64,000 nucleotides of DNA from Dongia_B sp035539075 (GCA_035539075.1 DATLJB010000005.1:62001-126000); one strand, 5' to 3'. Counted from the stretch's first letter, positions 15,774 through 23,018 are shown. The notes: generated from the letters alone by a model not told the origin. Translations and numbers: made by a program.

Positions 15774-17459
15774 TCAGGTCTCGATCTCAGGCGCGTAATC
15801 CTCGGGGCGCTTGAAAAACAGCGACCCATCCTCGTTGCGCCATGTCGACGCCATCGCCGCCAGGCAATCCGTTGACGCGCGACCGCCATAGGCGTTGGGA
15901 TCGACGCGGAGATGGTAGATTTTGATTGAACCGTCTGGCTCAGGAGTCGAGTTGTGGCATTCGATGGCGACGATCGGCTCATCGTCTCGCTGGTCGCGTC
16001 GCAGCAGCCGAGCCTTGCGAAGCCCCTTCAGCGAATAGCTTTCCGGCAGCTCATGGACGACGATCGAGCCGGATTCGGTGAGATAGCGCGCCATCCCGAA
16101 CCTGTTGATCATGACGCGCCTGATTTCCGCGTTCTCTTCCTTGTCGATAGCCTCGACAGTGATCAGATCCGGCTGATCTACGATGTAGCGTTTGCTGAAT
16201 GGTATCTGAACACCATGGACGGCGTAGACGCCGAACCAATCCGCCCAGGCCACGGCCGGTCCATCTTCACGATGCAGCCGATGCGAGCCCCAGCCACGCG
16301 GTTGTTCGGGATTGGTGAGTTCGCGCTCGATAATCGATGGGCGCTCGCAGACCATGATGAAATCGCGATGCGGATACCACCAGCAGGCCGACTCCATCGT
16401 GGCTTCATATGCCTTGCCGCGCTCCCAGAGATCACCGGCGAGCTCCAGATTGCAAATTTCGCGAAAAAAGCTGGTATATGCACCGCTCCAAAACCATCCG
16501 CCGACCCAGAACTGACCTCCGACATATTTGTACCAGCCGTTTGAGATGACCTGGGACACAGCCTTACGAATGGCCTGATCTTCCGCGCCACCGACCGCGT
16601 CACCGACCGCGTCACGGACCGCGTCACGGACCGCGCCACCGACCGCGCCACCGACCGCGCCACTGACCGCGTCATCGACCGCGCCACGGACCGCGCCACC
16701 GACCGCGCCACCGACCGCGCCATGGACCGCGCCATGGACCGCGCCATCGACCGCGCCACCGACCGCGTCACTGACCGCGTCATCGACCGCGCCACTGACC
16801 GCGCCACTGACCGCGTCATCGACCGCGCCACTGACCGCGCCACGGACCGCGTCATCGACCGCGTCATCGACCGCGCCACTGACCGCGCCACCGACCGCGC
16901 CATGGACCGCGCCATGGACCGCGCCATGGACCGCGTCACGGACCGCGTCACGGACCGCGCCATGGACCGCGCCACCGACCGCGCCATGGACCGCGCCATG
17001 GACCGCGCCATCGACCGCGCCACCGACCGCGTCACTGACCGCGTCATCGACCGCGCCACTGACCGCGCCACGGACCGCGTCATCGACCGCGCCACGGACC
17101 GCGTCACGGACCGCGTCATCGACCGCGCCACGGACCGCGCCACCGACCGCGTCATCGACCGCGCCACTGACCGCGCCACGGACCGCGCCACCGACCGCGC
17201 CACGGACCTGCTTCCGCTTATTTAGTTCGATGACAAAGGCTGCTACGGGCGCAGCGATGGCCATCACGAGCGGCGAGGAAACCCAGATGACATTCCCGTG
17301 CCAGGGAATGCCGGCCGCCTCATAGCAGCGCTTCGCGGCTCCCTCGAACTTCGGCCGATCGGCTGCGCCCAGGCGCAAGCCCACCTCGATCCACTGATCA
17401 GCCCACGCGTCCATTTTGGCGCGCTGTTCACCGGTGAGTTTGTCGACACGCATTACCAT
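15774..17459 (-). CDS. DUF6745 protein carrying a 52-unit tetrapeptide repeat
   Basis: 561 residues. An N-terminal helical part with a hydrophobic segment (SSPLVMAIAAPVAAFVIEL), then about 208 residues of AV-x-x repeats in which x-x is RG, SG, DD, GG, HG, RD, SD, GD or DG, then a C-terminal DUF6745 domain: HREDGPAVAWADWFGVYAVH, VEAIDKEENAEIRRVMINRF and NSTPEPDGSIKIYHLRV. AGGAGG is five bases from the chosen ATG at 17459. DUF6745 function is not known; repeat tract may span or pack as an extended rod. Its partner-like gene (17992-18324) is separated from it by an HNH gene. Confidence 0.85.
   Translation of the reverse strand: MVMRVDKLTGEQRAKMDAWADQWIEVGLRLGAADRPKFEGAAKRCYEAAGIPWHGNVIWVSSPLVMAIAAPVAAFVIELNKRKQVRGAVGGAVRGAVSGAVDDAVGGAVRGAVDDAVRDAVRGAVDDAVRGAVSGAVDDAVSDAVGGAVDGAVHGAVHGAVGGAVHGAVRDAVRDAVHGAVHGAVHGAVGGAVSGAVDDAVDDAVRGAVSGAVDDAVSGAVSGAVDDAVSDAVGGAVDGAVHGAVHGAVGGAVGGAVRGAVDDAVSGAVGGAVGGAVRDAVRDAVGDAVGGAEDQAIRKAVSQVISNGWYKYVGGQFWVGGWFWSGAYTSFFREICNLELAGDLWERGKAYEATMESACWWYPHRDFIMVCERPSIIERELTNPEQPRGWGSHRLHREDGPAVAWADWFGVYAVHGVQIPFSKRYIVDQPDLITVEAIDKEENAEIRRVMINRFGMARYLTESGSIVVHELPESYSLKGLRKARLLRRDQRDDEPIVAIECHNSTPEPDGSIKIYHLRVDPNAYGGRASTDCLAAMASTWRNEDGSLFFKRPEDYAPEIET
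16583..17206 (-). repeat. Minisatellite: 52 tandem copies of a 12-bp unit
   Basis: Exactly 624 bases in register, unit CCGCGYCAYBGA on the plus strand, coding GCG GTC then two variable codons on the minus strand. Differences are confined to codons three and four (CGT, AGT, GAT, GGT or CAT; GGC or GAC). Units 13-20 recur exactly, at protein level, as units 35-42, so a 96-bp block has been copied 264 bp away. No stop occurs in several frames, which creates long spurious ORFs here. Confidence 0.95.
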
Positions 17460-17514
17460 TCTATCCTCCTGATGATCCATGCGAGGGCCGGCGCACCGGC
17501 CCTCTGACAGAGCA

Positions 17515-17988
17515 TCAATCCGCAGAAATTTTCATTTTTGCCTTATATTTAGCCGTCCTAATGGCCCCGCATTTTCTGCATTTCCGACCGCCTTCCTTGC
17601 GTGGTGATGTATTGATCTCATCGAAAGCATGGCCGTGCTTGCAGTGGGTTATTTGAGCAAAGTACTCACTTGCCTTTCGGGGTCCGACGCCACGCAGCAC
17701 ATTCTCTTGCCGAGTTACTGGTTCGAGATGATCTGGGTTGATGCATCTTCTGTTGCGGCAAAGGTGATCTAGATCCAAACCATGAGGTATTGGACCTCGG
17801 TGAAACTCGTAACTAACCCGATGTGCATAGACCGTTTTCCGCTCGCCAAGTGAGCGCCGCCCGATCGCCAATACACCGTACCCATTTGGCATAATATTGC
17901 CGGTCCATTCCCAGCAGCCGCTATCGATCTCCTGCGTTTTCTCTCGCAATCGTTCCGACAGCGGCTTGCAAGGGCGGTTACGTGGCAT
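17515..17988 (-). CDS. HNH homing endonuclease
   Basis: 157 residues. CWEWTGNIMPNGYGVL (substrate-binding strand), AHRVSYEFHRGPIPHGLDLD, HLCRNRRCINPDHLEPVT and QENVLRG form the HNH core with the catalytic His, Asn and His in place. A C-terminal zinc-like CKHGH...CRKCG segment follows. It separates two genes that are commonly adjacent, consistent with insertion as a free-standing homing gene. Intergenic gaps on both sides are short but, unlike the neighbours, there is no start-stop overlap. Confidence 0.88.
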   Translation of the reverse strand: MPRNRPCKPLSERLREKTQEIDSGCWEWTGNIMPNGYGVLAIGRRSLGERKTVYAHRVSYEFHRGPIPHGLDLDHLCRNRRCINPDHLEPVTRQENVLRGVGPRKASEYFAQITHCKHGHAFDEINTSPRKEGGRKCRKCGAIRTAKYKAKMKISAD

Positions 17989-17991
17989 TGT

Positions 17992-18324
17992 TTAATCTGC
18001 CACCCGACGCAATTCGGCAGGGTGATATTCGACTTGGCTTACCTTGCGGATAACGCCGGCCGGCGTGATGATCGTCGAGTGCTCCTGGTGGGTCAGAGCG
18101 GCACCCGCCGAAGTGCGGACATAGAGCGCGCCGCCGGCACCGTCATCGCGGAACAGCTTGGCCTTTTCGTGGAAGCTGTGGTGATGGCCGGTCGCCTCGC
18201 CATAGGCCAGCGTCGCCAAGCCGTTCTCCTGCTTCACCGTCTTGGCCGTTTTCGGAAGGTCATCGACCAGCACCATCAGCACGTCGCCCTGACGTGCCTG
18301 TCTTTGGAAATCTGCCTTCATCAT
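17992..18324 (-). CDS. Conserved phage protein (DUF6745-associated type)
   Basis: 110 residues. RQGDVLMVLVDDLP, YGEATGHHHSFHE, LTHQEHSTIITPAG and VSQVEYHPAELRRVAD form a compact beta domain rich in histidines. Small proteins of this pattern tend to be encoded next to DUF6745 proteins in phages, as I recall it. GGAG precedes the ATG pair; the first ATG overlaps the previous stop. Biochemical role unknown; the His cluster suggests metal binding. Confidence 0.78.
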   Translation of the reverse strand: MMKADFQRQARQGDVLMVLVDDLPKTAKTVKQENGLATLAYGEATGHHHSFHEKAKLFRDDGAGGALYVRTSAGAALTHQEHSTIITPAGVIRKVSQVEYHPAELRRVAD

Positions 18325-18545
18325 CTATCTCCTAAGTAAGCGTTAAGCGGCATTGCCGCCGGTCGGGTGATCAACTTTGGCCATCTCCGCGGCAGCGATA
18401 TTGTGCAGCTTCGCGCAGTCGCATTTTTGGCCACGAGCCTGATAGTTTCGACGACCTGACCCCGGACCTCCTCGGTCAGTCCAGGCTTTCGGCGCGCCTG
18501 TTGCGCGGCCCAATAGGCGTAGGTCTGGGTTTCGAGGATCGACAT
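18321..18545 (-). CDS. Small phage protein, apparently frameshifted at an A5 run
   Basis: Good start (MSILETQTYAYWAAQQARRK) in a TGATG overlap. After LVAKN, at a run of five A (18424-18428), the zero frame becomes unlike its neighbours, whereas the -1 frame continues with GC-rich third positions as CDCAKLHNIAAAEMAKVDHP and stops at 18343. Either one A has been lost from the run, or both products are made by slippage. The zero frame does end in a normal ATGA overlap with the next gene, so an intact 74-aa protein is not excluded. Confidence 0.55.
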   Translation of the reverse strand: MSILETQTYAYWAAQQARRKPGLTEEVRGQVVETIRLVAKNATARSCTISLPRRWPKLITRPAAMPLNAYLGDR

Positions 18546-18856
18546 CAGGAGATCCTCCAGACGCGTGTGCCGTTCGGCTCTTGCCGCGCCGTCAATTTCC
18601 AGCCGAAGGAATCTGCGCAGCGATTATTAGCGCGGCAGACATGCTGCAGATGCTGACGGCCGGCCCGATGATCGAACCCGATCAGGACGGACTGTCCTGG
18701 CAGCAGCGCCGCGATAAGCCGCGTTGTCTTGCTCCATGCGCATTTCCGCTGCGGTGTGATGGGAATATCGGAACTGATGACACCTGGCCTCGTGGCATCA
18801 TCAGCCTGAGGCGAAGCGCCGGTTGCCGACTGATCGACCGGCGCAGTGTTGCTCAT
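18545..18856 (-). CDS. Small phage protein (103 aa)
   Basis: A disordered N-terminus (about 35 residues), then KTTRLIAALLPGQSVLIGFD and a C-terminal FGWKLTARQEPNGTRVWRIS. The pattern of helix, Gly-turn and terminal G-x-R-V-W-R-I is common to small phage DNA-associated proteins but I cannot name a family. Start follows the promoter-proximal gene by a few bases. Confidence 0.68.
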   Translation of the reverse strand: MSNTAPVDQSATGASPQADDATRPGVISSDIPITPQRKCAWSKTTRLIAALLPGQSVLIGFDHRAGRQHLQHVCRANNRCADSFGWKLTARQEPNGTRVWRIS

Positions 18857-18861
18857 CGAGA

Positions 18862-19065
18862 TCACGCTGCCTGCTCCACAGCCTTGGCTGCGGCGATCGC
18901 CGCCGGCAGCTGGGCAAGAAGGAACTCGGCTTCCTGGACAGTGAGGGTGCAAATGAAATCGCCCTTGTCGTCCATAAGCTTGACTGCAGCCGGCACCTTG
19001 CCATGAGCGGCGCGACCTTTTACTTCGGTGATACGATGATCTGCGAACACTGCCACATAGGCCAT
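18862..19065 (-). CDS. First gene of the leftward early operon, unknown (67 aa)
   Basis: MAYVAVFADHRITEVKGRAA, a small beta domain followed by a C-terminal helix (AEFLLAQLPAAIAAAKAVEQ). TTGAGG lies nine bases upstream. About 220 bases of leader separate it from the predicted promoter; the leader holds two perfect hairpins. Function unknown. Confidence 0.7.
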   Translation of the reverse strand: MAYVAVFADHRITEVKGRAAHGKVPAAVKLMDDKGDFICTLTVQEAEFLLAQLPAAIAAAKAVEQAA

Positions 19066-19085
19066 GCGATCGATCCTCAAAGGGC

Positions 19086-19154
19086 GCCCGGTGCGCCGAG
19101 AAGATGACAGCGCACCGGGCTAGTCACGTCGACCGGCGGGGAGGCGCGGTCGAC
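19086..19154 (-). promoter_or_regulatory. Two hairpins in the early-left mRNA leader
   Basis: An 11-bp perfect inverted repeat (19086-19096 with 19110-19120, GCCCGGTGCGC) ends 20 bases from the first start codon, and a 7-bp perfect repeat GTCGACC (19128-19134 with 19148-19154) lies upstream. Neither is followed by a T run, so they are not simple terminators. They could be antitermination or RNA-stability elements, or binding sites for the operon's own FinO-domain protein; that is inference. Confidence 0.5.
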
Positions 19155-19286
19155 CGTTCTGGGAGGTGCTCGAGATGGCAGGGGGACCGCAGGGGAACAG
19201 TGCGCCAGCCATCAGGAGGTAATCAGGGCCGGCAGAACGTCAGGGGAAACGCCTGGGGCCGAGATCAGCGATCAGCTGATGGGATA

Positions 19287-19315
19287 GATATATGCGAAAG
19301 CCTATATGCTTGCAA
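19287..19315 (-). promoter_or_regulatory. Predicted early-left promoter
   Basis: Reading leftward: TTGCAA (19310-19315), 17-base spacer, TATATC (19287-19292). It is bracketed and overlapped by two 14-bp operator sites, and points into the leftward operon. Nothing coding lies between 19066 and 19506 apart from the leader and this control region. Confidence 0.6.
19291..19304. promoter_or_regulatory. Repressor operator (left site 1)
   Basis: TATGCGAAAGCCTA, a near-palindrome matching the consensus TAKGCTWWAGCMTA shared with four other sites. It covers the spacer and -10 edge of the predicted leftward promoter, where a bound repressor would block RNA polymerase. Confidence 0.6.
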
Positions 19316-19329
19316 TAGGCAAAAGCATA
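19316..19329. promoter_or_regulatory. Repressor operator (left site 2)
   Basis: TAGGCAAAAGCATA, same 14-bp consensus, 25 bp centre to centre from the first left site and abutting the -35 element. Confidence 0.58.
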
Positions 19330-19480
19330 TTTGCCGAAAATTCTTCTGCGGAAGCGCCGAGGGAGCGATGCTTATTGGGTTTGAGCCGGCGGCCCAAGGC
19401 AAAAGTTCGAAGAATTGGTTAATTTCCTCGCAGTGGATCACTTTTATTTTTTCAGCTATGCCGATTTGGTTCTTGTAAAG

Positions 19481-19498
19481 TGTATCCGAGTGAATACA
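19481..19498. promoter_or_regulatory. Inverted repeat upstream of the toxin-antitoxin pair
   Basis: TGTAT-8 bases-ATACA, just before the toxin start. Antitoxins of this type repress their own operon through such palindromes, so this is a candidate operator. The 130 bases upstream contain an AT-rich stretch but no clear -35/-10 pair. Confidence 0.4.
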
Positions 19499-19506
19499 TC
19501 ATCGTC

Positions 19507-19797
19507 ATGTACACGATAGTCAAATCAGACACCTTCGACGATTGGCTGAAGAGCCTCAGAGATGTCAGGGCCAAGGCCAAGATCATTGTCAGGATCAAGC
19601 GCGCGGAAGCCGGAAACTTCGGTGACTGTGCGCCGGTCGGCGAGGGTGTGTCCGAGATGAGGATTCATTTCGGTCCTGGCTATCGTGTGTATTTCGTCCA
19701 GCGAGGAGCTTTGGTTTTCCTGCTGCTGTTGGGTGGCGATAAATCAACGCAAGAGGGCGACATAGAGAAAGCAAAGGCGCTGGCGAGATTGCTCTAG
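19507..19797 (+). CDS. HigB/RelE-like toxin
   Basis: 96 residues from the ATG at 19507 (an upstream GTG at 19480 would add nine). TFDDWLKSLRDVRAKAKIIV, AEAGNFGDCAPVGEGVSEMR, IHFGPGYRVYFVQRG and LLLGGDKSTQEGDIEKAKAL match the Gp49/HigB-like addiction-toxin family, with the conserved GDKSTQ-x-DI motif. It would cleave mRNA on ribosomes. It is followed 17 bases later by its antitoxin. Toxin-first order is typical of HigBA. Confidence 0.88.
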   Translation: MYTIVKSDTFDDWLKSLRDVRAKAKIIVRIKRAEAGNFGDCAPVGEGVSEMRIHFGPGYRVYFVQRGALVFLLLLGGDKSTQEGDIEKAKALARLL

Positions 19798-19814
19798 AGG
19801 AAGGGGGCAGTGCT

Positions 19815-20096
19815 ATGCCTAAATACACGAAGTTCGATGCGGCCGATTATCTCGACAGTGAAGAGATGATCGCCGAGTATCTCAATGCTGTTCTGGAAGA
19901 GGATGACCCCGAGCTCTTCCTTTCCGCTATTGCCGATATCGCCAAGGCAAAGGGAATGACAAAAGTTGCTGAGGAAAGTGGATTGGGTCGAGAGAGTCTA
20001 TATAAAGCCTTCGCGCCGGGCTCTCATCCTCAATATGAAACCGTCAGAAAGGTTATCAAGTCCCTGGGGGTGCGGCTCAAAGTCGAGGCGGCTTGA
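19815..20096 (+). CDS. HigA-like antitoxin
   Basis: 93 residues. YLDSEEMIAEYLNAVLEEDD then a helix-turn-helix, GMTKVAEESGLGRESLYKAF, and the terminal VIKSLGVRLKVEA are the hallmark of the addiction-module antitoxins paired with the toxin upstream. It would neutralise the toxin and repress the operon. It may stabilise the prophage, being in the region expressed by the lysogen. Confidence 0.88.
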   Translation: MPKYTKFDAADYLDSEEMIAEYLNAVLEEDDPELFLSAIADIAKAKGMTKVAEESGLGRESLYKAFAPGSHPQYETVRKVIKSLGVRLKVEAA

Positions 20097-20223
20097 GGAT
20101 AACAGTCAGGATTTAATTGGCGCGGATATGCTGGTAGTGTGTCAGTGTGCCCGCGCCAATTTCAATAGTCATACCTGCGTTGCCCAAAGAGACCATTAAT
20201 CACACCGCCACCCTGACCCAAGA

Positions 20224-20814
20224 TCAGTTCTGATCGATTCTCTTGAGCATGTGCACCTCGATAGCTCGGCGTGAATAAACGCCATCGTGGGCGCAAATAT
20301 CGCGCAGCGACCTCCGGTCCCGATCCAGATTCTGGGCCACCTCTTGGGCCGTCCAAGTGCTGCCTTTCCTCATATAATAATCCGGACCCTTAATGTCAGA
20401 TTCCCACCCGGCAATATTCGCATGAAACCCTGGAGTGACATCGCCAAAAGGCACCACATATATCATGGCGAAAGGCTCAAACTCTTCGGTGGGGCCATCT
20501 GGAATGCTGACCTCGCCGCACAACTGAATAGAGATCCAGAAGTTTTCGAGCGCCGGTCTGGAAAGCCAAATCTGCAAACCACGATATTTCGCTTTGGAAA
20601 GAGCCGGCTGCAATTGCAGCCCAGCACTCTGCATCGCCTTTAGGATCCTTGGCCCGTTTTCAGAAAGTGCAGCGAGATCGAACTCTGTCGGAGGATCTAC
20701 CCGACCAACTATCGATGCTAAATGCTTCTTCTGAAAATAGCTGCCGCCGCCAGCACCAGCAGCGCTCGCCAATAGCAACAATGGCAGCACATACCAAATT
20801 CCTAACTTTGGCAT
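20224..20814 (-). CDS. Exported protein of unknown function
   Basis: 196 residues. N-terminal signal sequence or anchor (WYVLPLLLLASAAGAGGGSY) followed by a soluble domain with two cysteines. It is the third of three envelope genes lying downstream of, and in the same direction as, the repressor, and so probably belongs to the lysogenic transcript. Composition is more AT-rich than the late genes. No family recognised. Confidence 0.7.
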   Translation of the reverse strand: MPKLGIWYVLPLLLLASAAGAGGGSYFQKKHLASIVGRVDPPTEFDLAALSENGPRILKAMQSAGLQLQPALSKAKYRGLQIWLSRPALENFWISIQLCGEVSIPDGPTEEFEPFAMIYVVPFGDVTPGFHANIAGWESDIKGPDYYMRKGSTWTAQEVAQNLDRDRRSLRDICAHDGVYSRRAIEVHMLKRIDQN

Positions 20815-20865
20815 TTTGCAACTGCGTCATAAGCGATACCGGAAGGCATCGGCGGCCTTTCATTT

Positions 20866-21354
20866 TTAGGTATGGCTGTTGCCTGTTGTTTGATCTCGAA
20901 TAATGCGAACCTTATCCGACCTAAGAACCATCACGTGATCGCCGGCTTTCAGGCCCTCTTCGTTGGTCTGGACGATCGCAATGGTCTGTCCGTTTTCCTG
21001 CTGGATGACCATCTCCATGGCGCCTCCGCGGCGCAGCGCATCTTCTGTTATTGCACCGGCGACGCCGCCAATGACGGCGCCCCCGGCCGCGCCAGCGACG
21101 GCCAGTGCGGGATTGCTGCTGACCATTGTTCCGGCTGCACCACCGGCGACTGCCCCTCCCACCATGCCGGCGCCCGAAGAATCACCTTGGATAGTCACTT
21201 GGCGGATGGCGACGACCGTTCCCCTCATTACTGTGGCCGCTCGTCCGATCTCGCCCTCGGTATAGGTCGACGCGGTATTAGATGGTGCACAACCGAGCAA
21301 ACACAGCGCCAGAACTGGGCCGGTGAATTGCCGCCTCACGACGGTACTCCACAT
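20866..21354 (-). CDS. Outer-membrane lipoprotein with glycine zipper (SlyB/17-kDa type)
   Basis: 162 residues. Lipobox LCLLGC near residue 21, then RGTVVAIRQVTIQG, and the hallmark Gly/Ala-rich hairpin GMVGGAVAGGAAGTM ... AAGGAVIGGVAGAI, followed by a beta region (GAMEMVIQQENGQTIAIVQT). This matches SlyB/Pal-like 17-kDa surface lipoproteins, which sit in the outer membrane. As a prophage gene it may alter the host surface. Overlaps the upstream lipoprotein gene by 19 bases. Confidence 0.85.
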   Translation of the reverse strand: MWSTVVRRQFTGPVLALCLLGCAPSNTASTYTEGEIGRAATVMRGTVVAIRQVTIQGDSSGAGMVGGAVAGGAAGTMVSSNPALAVAGAAGGAVIGGVAGAITEDALRRGGAMEMVIQQENGQTIAIVQTNEEGLKAGDHVMVLRSDKVRIIRDQTTGNSHT

Positions 21355-21893
21355 TTCTGTGAAATAGCCTGGCCAAACGCTTCATCGGCCATCAGCTTTG
21401 CGATATTGGCCGATATCATCTTGTTAATATTTGCGAATATCACTTCGGCAGTGACATATTTCGTCGTGTTGAATTTTACGTTGTAGACGTTGTCCAGCAG
21501 CGTCTTCTTATCGCCATCCCAAAGGATATATCGGACATCGGTTATATAGGTCGCCGAAAATCCCAAGTCGTCGATGGTTAGGTCATTTATTTCACCATCG
21601 AGGGAGCAGCCGGCGGTAGGCTTTACTGACAATCCAGATTGGCGAAACTCCCGACGAACAGCGTTGGTGTAATAAGACCCCACGGTTTCGGTCAGTTTGA
21701 GTTCACCAGCCGCCGTATTGTGAATCACATCCGGCGCAACTCCCTTTTTAGGGAAGTATTTGAATTCATGAACATCAACGTGACCCGAAAACTCCTCCGT
21801 CCCAACGGGCGTATAGGGAGGCAGGCTGATCACAGTAGGTACACATCCGCCAAGCAAAAGCACCGCAGCGATTGCTACGCTAATTCGCAACAT
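21336..21893 (-). CDS. Putative lipoprotein
   Basis: 185 residues. Signal peptide with lipobox LLLGGC at about residue 17, then a soluble beta-rich domain (GTEEFSGHVDVHEFKYFPKK). Contains a region like periplasmic DUF4136-type or GNA1162-like lipoproteins but I cannot assign a family. Follows the repressor by 86 bases on the same strand, likely part of a lysogenic-conversion operon. Confidence 0.75.
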   Translation of the reverse strand: MLRISVAIAAVLLLGGCVPTVISLPPYTPVGTEEFSGHVDVHEFKYFPKKGVAPDVIHNTAAGELKLTETVGSYYTNAVRREFRQSGLSVKPTAGCSLDGEINDLTIDDLGFSATYITDVRYILWDGDKKTLLDNVYNVKFNTTKYVTAEVIFANINKMISANIAKLMADEAFGQAISQKCGVPS

Positions 21894-21979
21894 GACGATC
21901 CCCCAACGAAGCCAACCGTTAGGATTATACGCTACAATAAGTCTGAATTCCAGAAATCCGCAACTTCGCAGTTTTCGGC

Positions 21980-22711
21980 TTAAAATCGCCTGACGTAACC
22001 TAAGACACGACCAACTATCGTATCGTCCTGCACCACCATATCCTGTGGTGTAAACGGCGGATTTCCAGAAAAAATTCGTATTTGTAGAGGATTCGATTGC
22101 GCTATCGTCTCGACATATTTGACGATGACGCCGTGTCCATCGAATATCCCAAATATACCGCCAGGTGAGGGGACGGTATCTGACCGGTCGATGATCACTC
22201 GGTCGCCGGTTTTAAGGACGGGCTCCATGCTTTCGCCCTTAACCTGGACGACCAGCAATTCGCCTGACCGCCCGAAAAACCCGCGTGGCACTTCCCAGAA
22301 GTCAACAGGACGCTCAATATCAACGGGGACCTGCCCGGGCCCCATGCCGGCTCGCACGTCGATTTCCGGCAGTCGCTGGCTGCGGCGCGGCTGTTGTTCG
22401 CTCAGATCGAATTTGCCGCTGCGCCGTACATCCGTGATGGCAGAAATCTCACCCCTCAGCCGATCCATCACCGCAATTTCTCCCCGTTCCATCTCGCGGA
22501 GCGTTTCCGGCGCCAGCTCGAGCATCTCGGCCAACCTATCCCGGTCATCTCCGTCGAGCTTTATGGGGTTCTGATAGTTAAGGAATTGATGCATATAGGT
22601 GGGATTTCGACCTAATTCTTTCGAAATTGCATTCAGCTTCAGATCCTTTTCCGCGATGCGGTCGGAGATCGCTTTCCGAAAATGGTCCATGGGGATTCGT
22701 TTTCTGCTCAT
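21980..22711 (-). CDS. LexA/CI-like phage repressor with S24 peptidase domain
   Basis: 243 residues from the ATG at 22711 (a second ATG at 22690). N-terminal HTH (ISDRIAEKDLKLNAISKELG, RNPTYMHQF) and a C-terminal S24 domain: VQVKGESMEPVLKTGDRVII (Ser nucleophile in GESM), HGVIVKYVE (catalytic Lys). The linker IDVRAGMGPGQ has the Ala-Gly bond cleaved in this family, so RecA-driven induction is expected. It should bind the 14-bp operators; one (22711-22724) touches its own start codon. Confidence 0.92.
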   Translation of the reverse strand: MSRKRIPMDHFRKAISDRIAEKDLKLNAISKELGRNPTYMHQFLNYQNPIKLDGDDRDRLAEMLELAPETLREMERGEIAVMDRLRGEISAITDVRRSGKFDLSEQQPRRSQRLPEIDVRAGMGPGQVPVDIERPVDFWEVPRGFFGRSGELLVVQVKGESMEPVLKTGDRVIIDRSDTVPSPGGIFGIFDGHGVIVKYVETIAQSNPLQIRIFSGNPPFTPQDMVVQDDTIVGRVLGYVRRF

Positions 22712-22724
22712 AGGCTTGAGCCTA
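22711..22724. promoter_or_regulatory. Repressor operator (switch site 1)
   Basis: TAGGCTTGAGCCTA, perfect 6-bp half sites around TG. It abuts the repressor start codon and could serve autoregulation. Best match to the shared consensus. Confidence 0.65.
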
Positions 22725-22748
22725 CACATCTTGGGTCTACATATCGAA

Positions 22749-22762
22749 TATGCTTTAGCCTC
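22749..22762. promoter_or_regulatory. Repressor operator (switch site 2)
   Basis: TATGCTTTAGCCTC, same consensus with one outer mismatch, immediately upstream of the -35 hexamer of the rightward promoter. Confidence 0.58.
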
Positions 22763-22791
22763 TTGACTTGTAGGCTTTAGCATACCAATAT
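22763..22791 (+). promoter_or_regulatory. Predicted early-right promoter
   Basis: TTGACT (22763-22768), 17-base spacer, CAATAT (22786-22791). The spacer holds switch operator 3. The expected start point falls at about 22797-22799, on the Cro-like gene's ATG, so the mRNA may be leaderless or nearly so. Confidence 0.6.
22771..22784. promoter_or_regulatory. Repressor operator (switch site 3)
   Basis: TAGGCTTTAGCATA, same consensus, inside the -35/-10 spacer of the rightward promoter and 22 bp from site 2. Confidence 0.62.
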
Positions 22792-22798
22792 GCTGATC

Positions 22799-23014
22799 AT
22801 GTTGGACGAAGCTCAATTTCTCACCGAGATCGAAAAGTGTCTCGCCGACCACCGCCTGAGCCCCACTGGGTTTGGCCGCGCGGCGACCGGAGACCCAACT
22901 TTCGTGTTCGAGTTGAGGCGCGGACGCAGCTGCAGATACAAGACGTTTAAGCGCGTCATGGATTTTATCGCCTCGCTAGATCAGACAAATCGGTCGACGG
23001 GTCGGGCCGCATGA
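22799..23014 (+). CDS. Cro-like DNA-binding protein
   Basis: 71 residues from the second ATG (an ATG at 22790 would lie within the -10 region). EKCLADHRLSPTGFGRAATG then DPTFVFELRRGRSCRYKTF and a terminal helix resemble a family of small HTH proteins in alphaproteobacterial phages with the pattern F-x-R-x-A-x-GDP-F-V-x-LR-x-GR. It is divergent from the S24 repressor across three operators, the position of Cro. Confidence 0.75.
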   Translation: MLDEAQFLTEIEKCLADHRLSPTGFGRAATGDPTFVFELRRGRSCRYKTFKRVMDFIASLDQTNRSTGRAA

Positions 23015-23018
23015 TTGC

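Noticed and set aside
16583..17206. CRISPR array
   Set aside because: The unit is 12 bp and directly tandem, with no spacers, and it lies inside a coding frame.
16178..17225. Long repetitive frames over the 12-bp array (MARSVARSM-type on minus, DRATDRVID-type on plus)
   Set aside because: They arise because the 12-bp unit has no stop in several frames. Only the AV-x-x frame joins conserved flanking domains and has a ribosome site.
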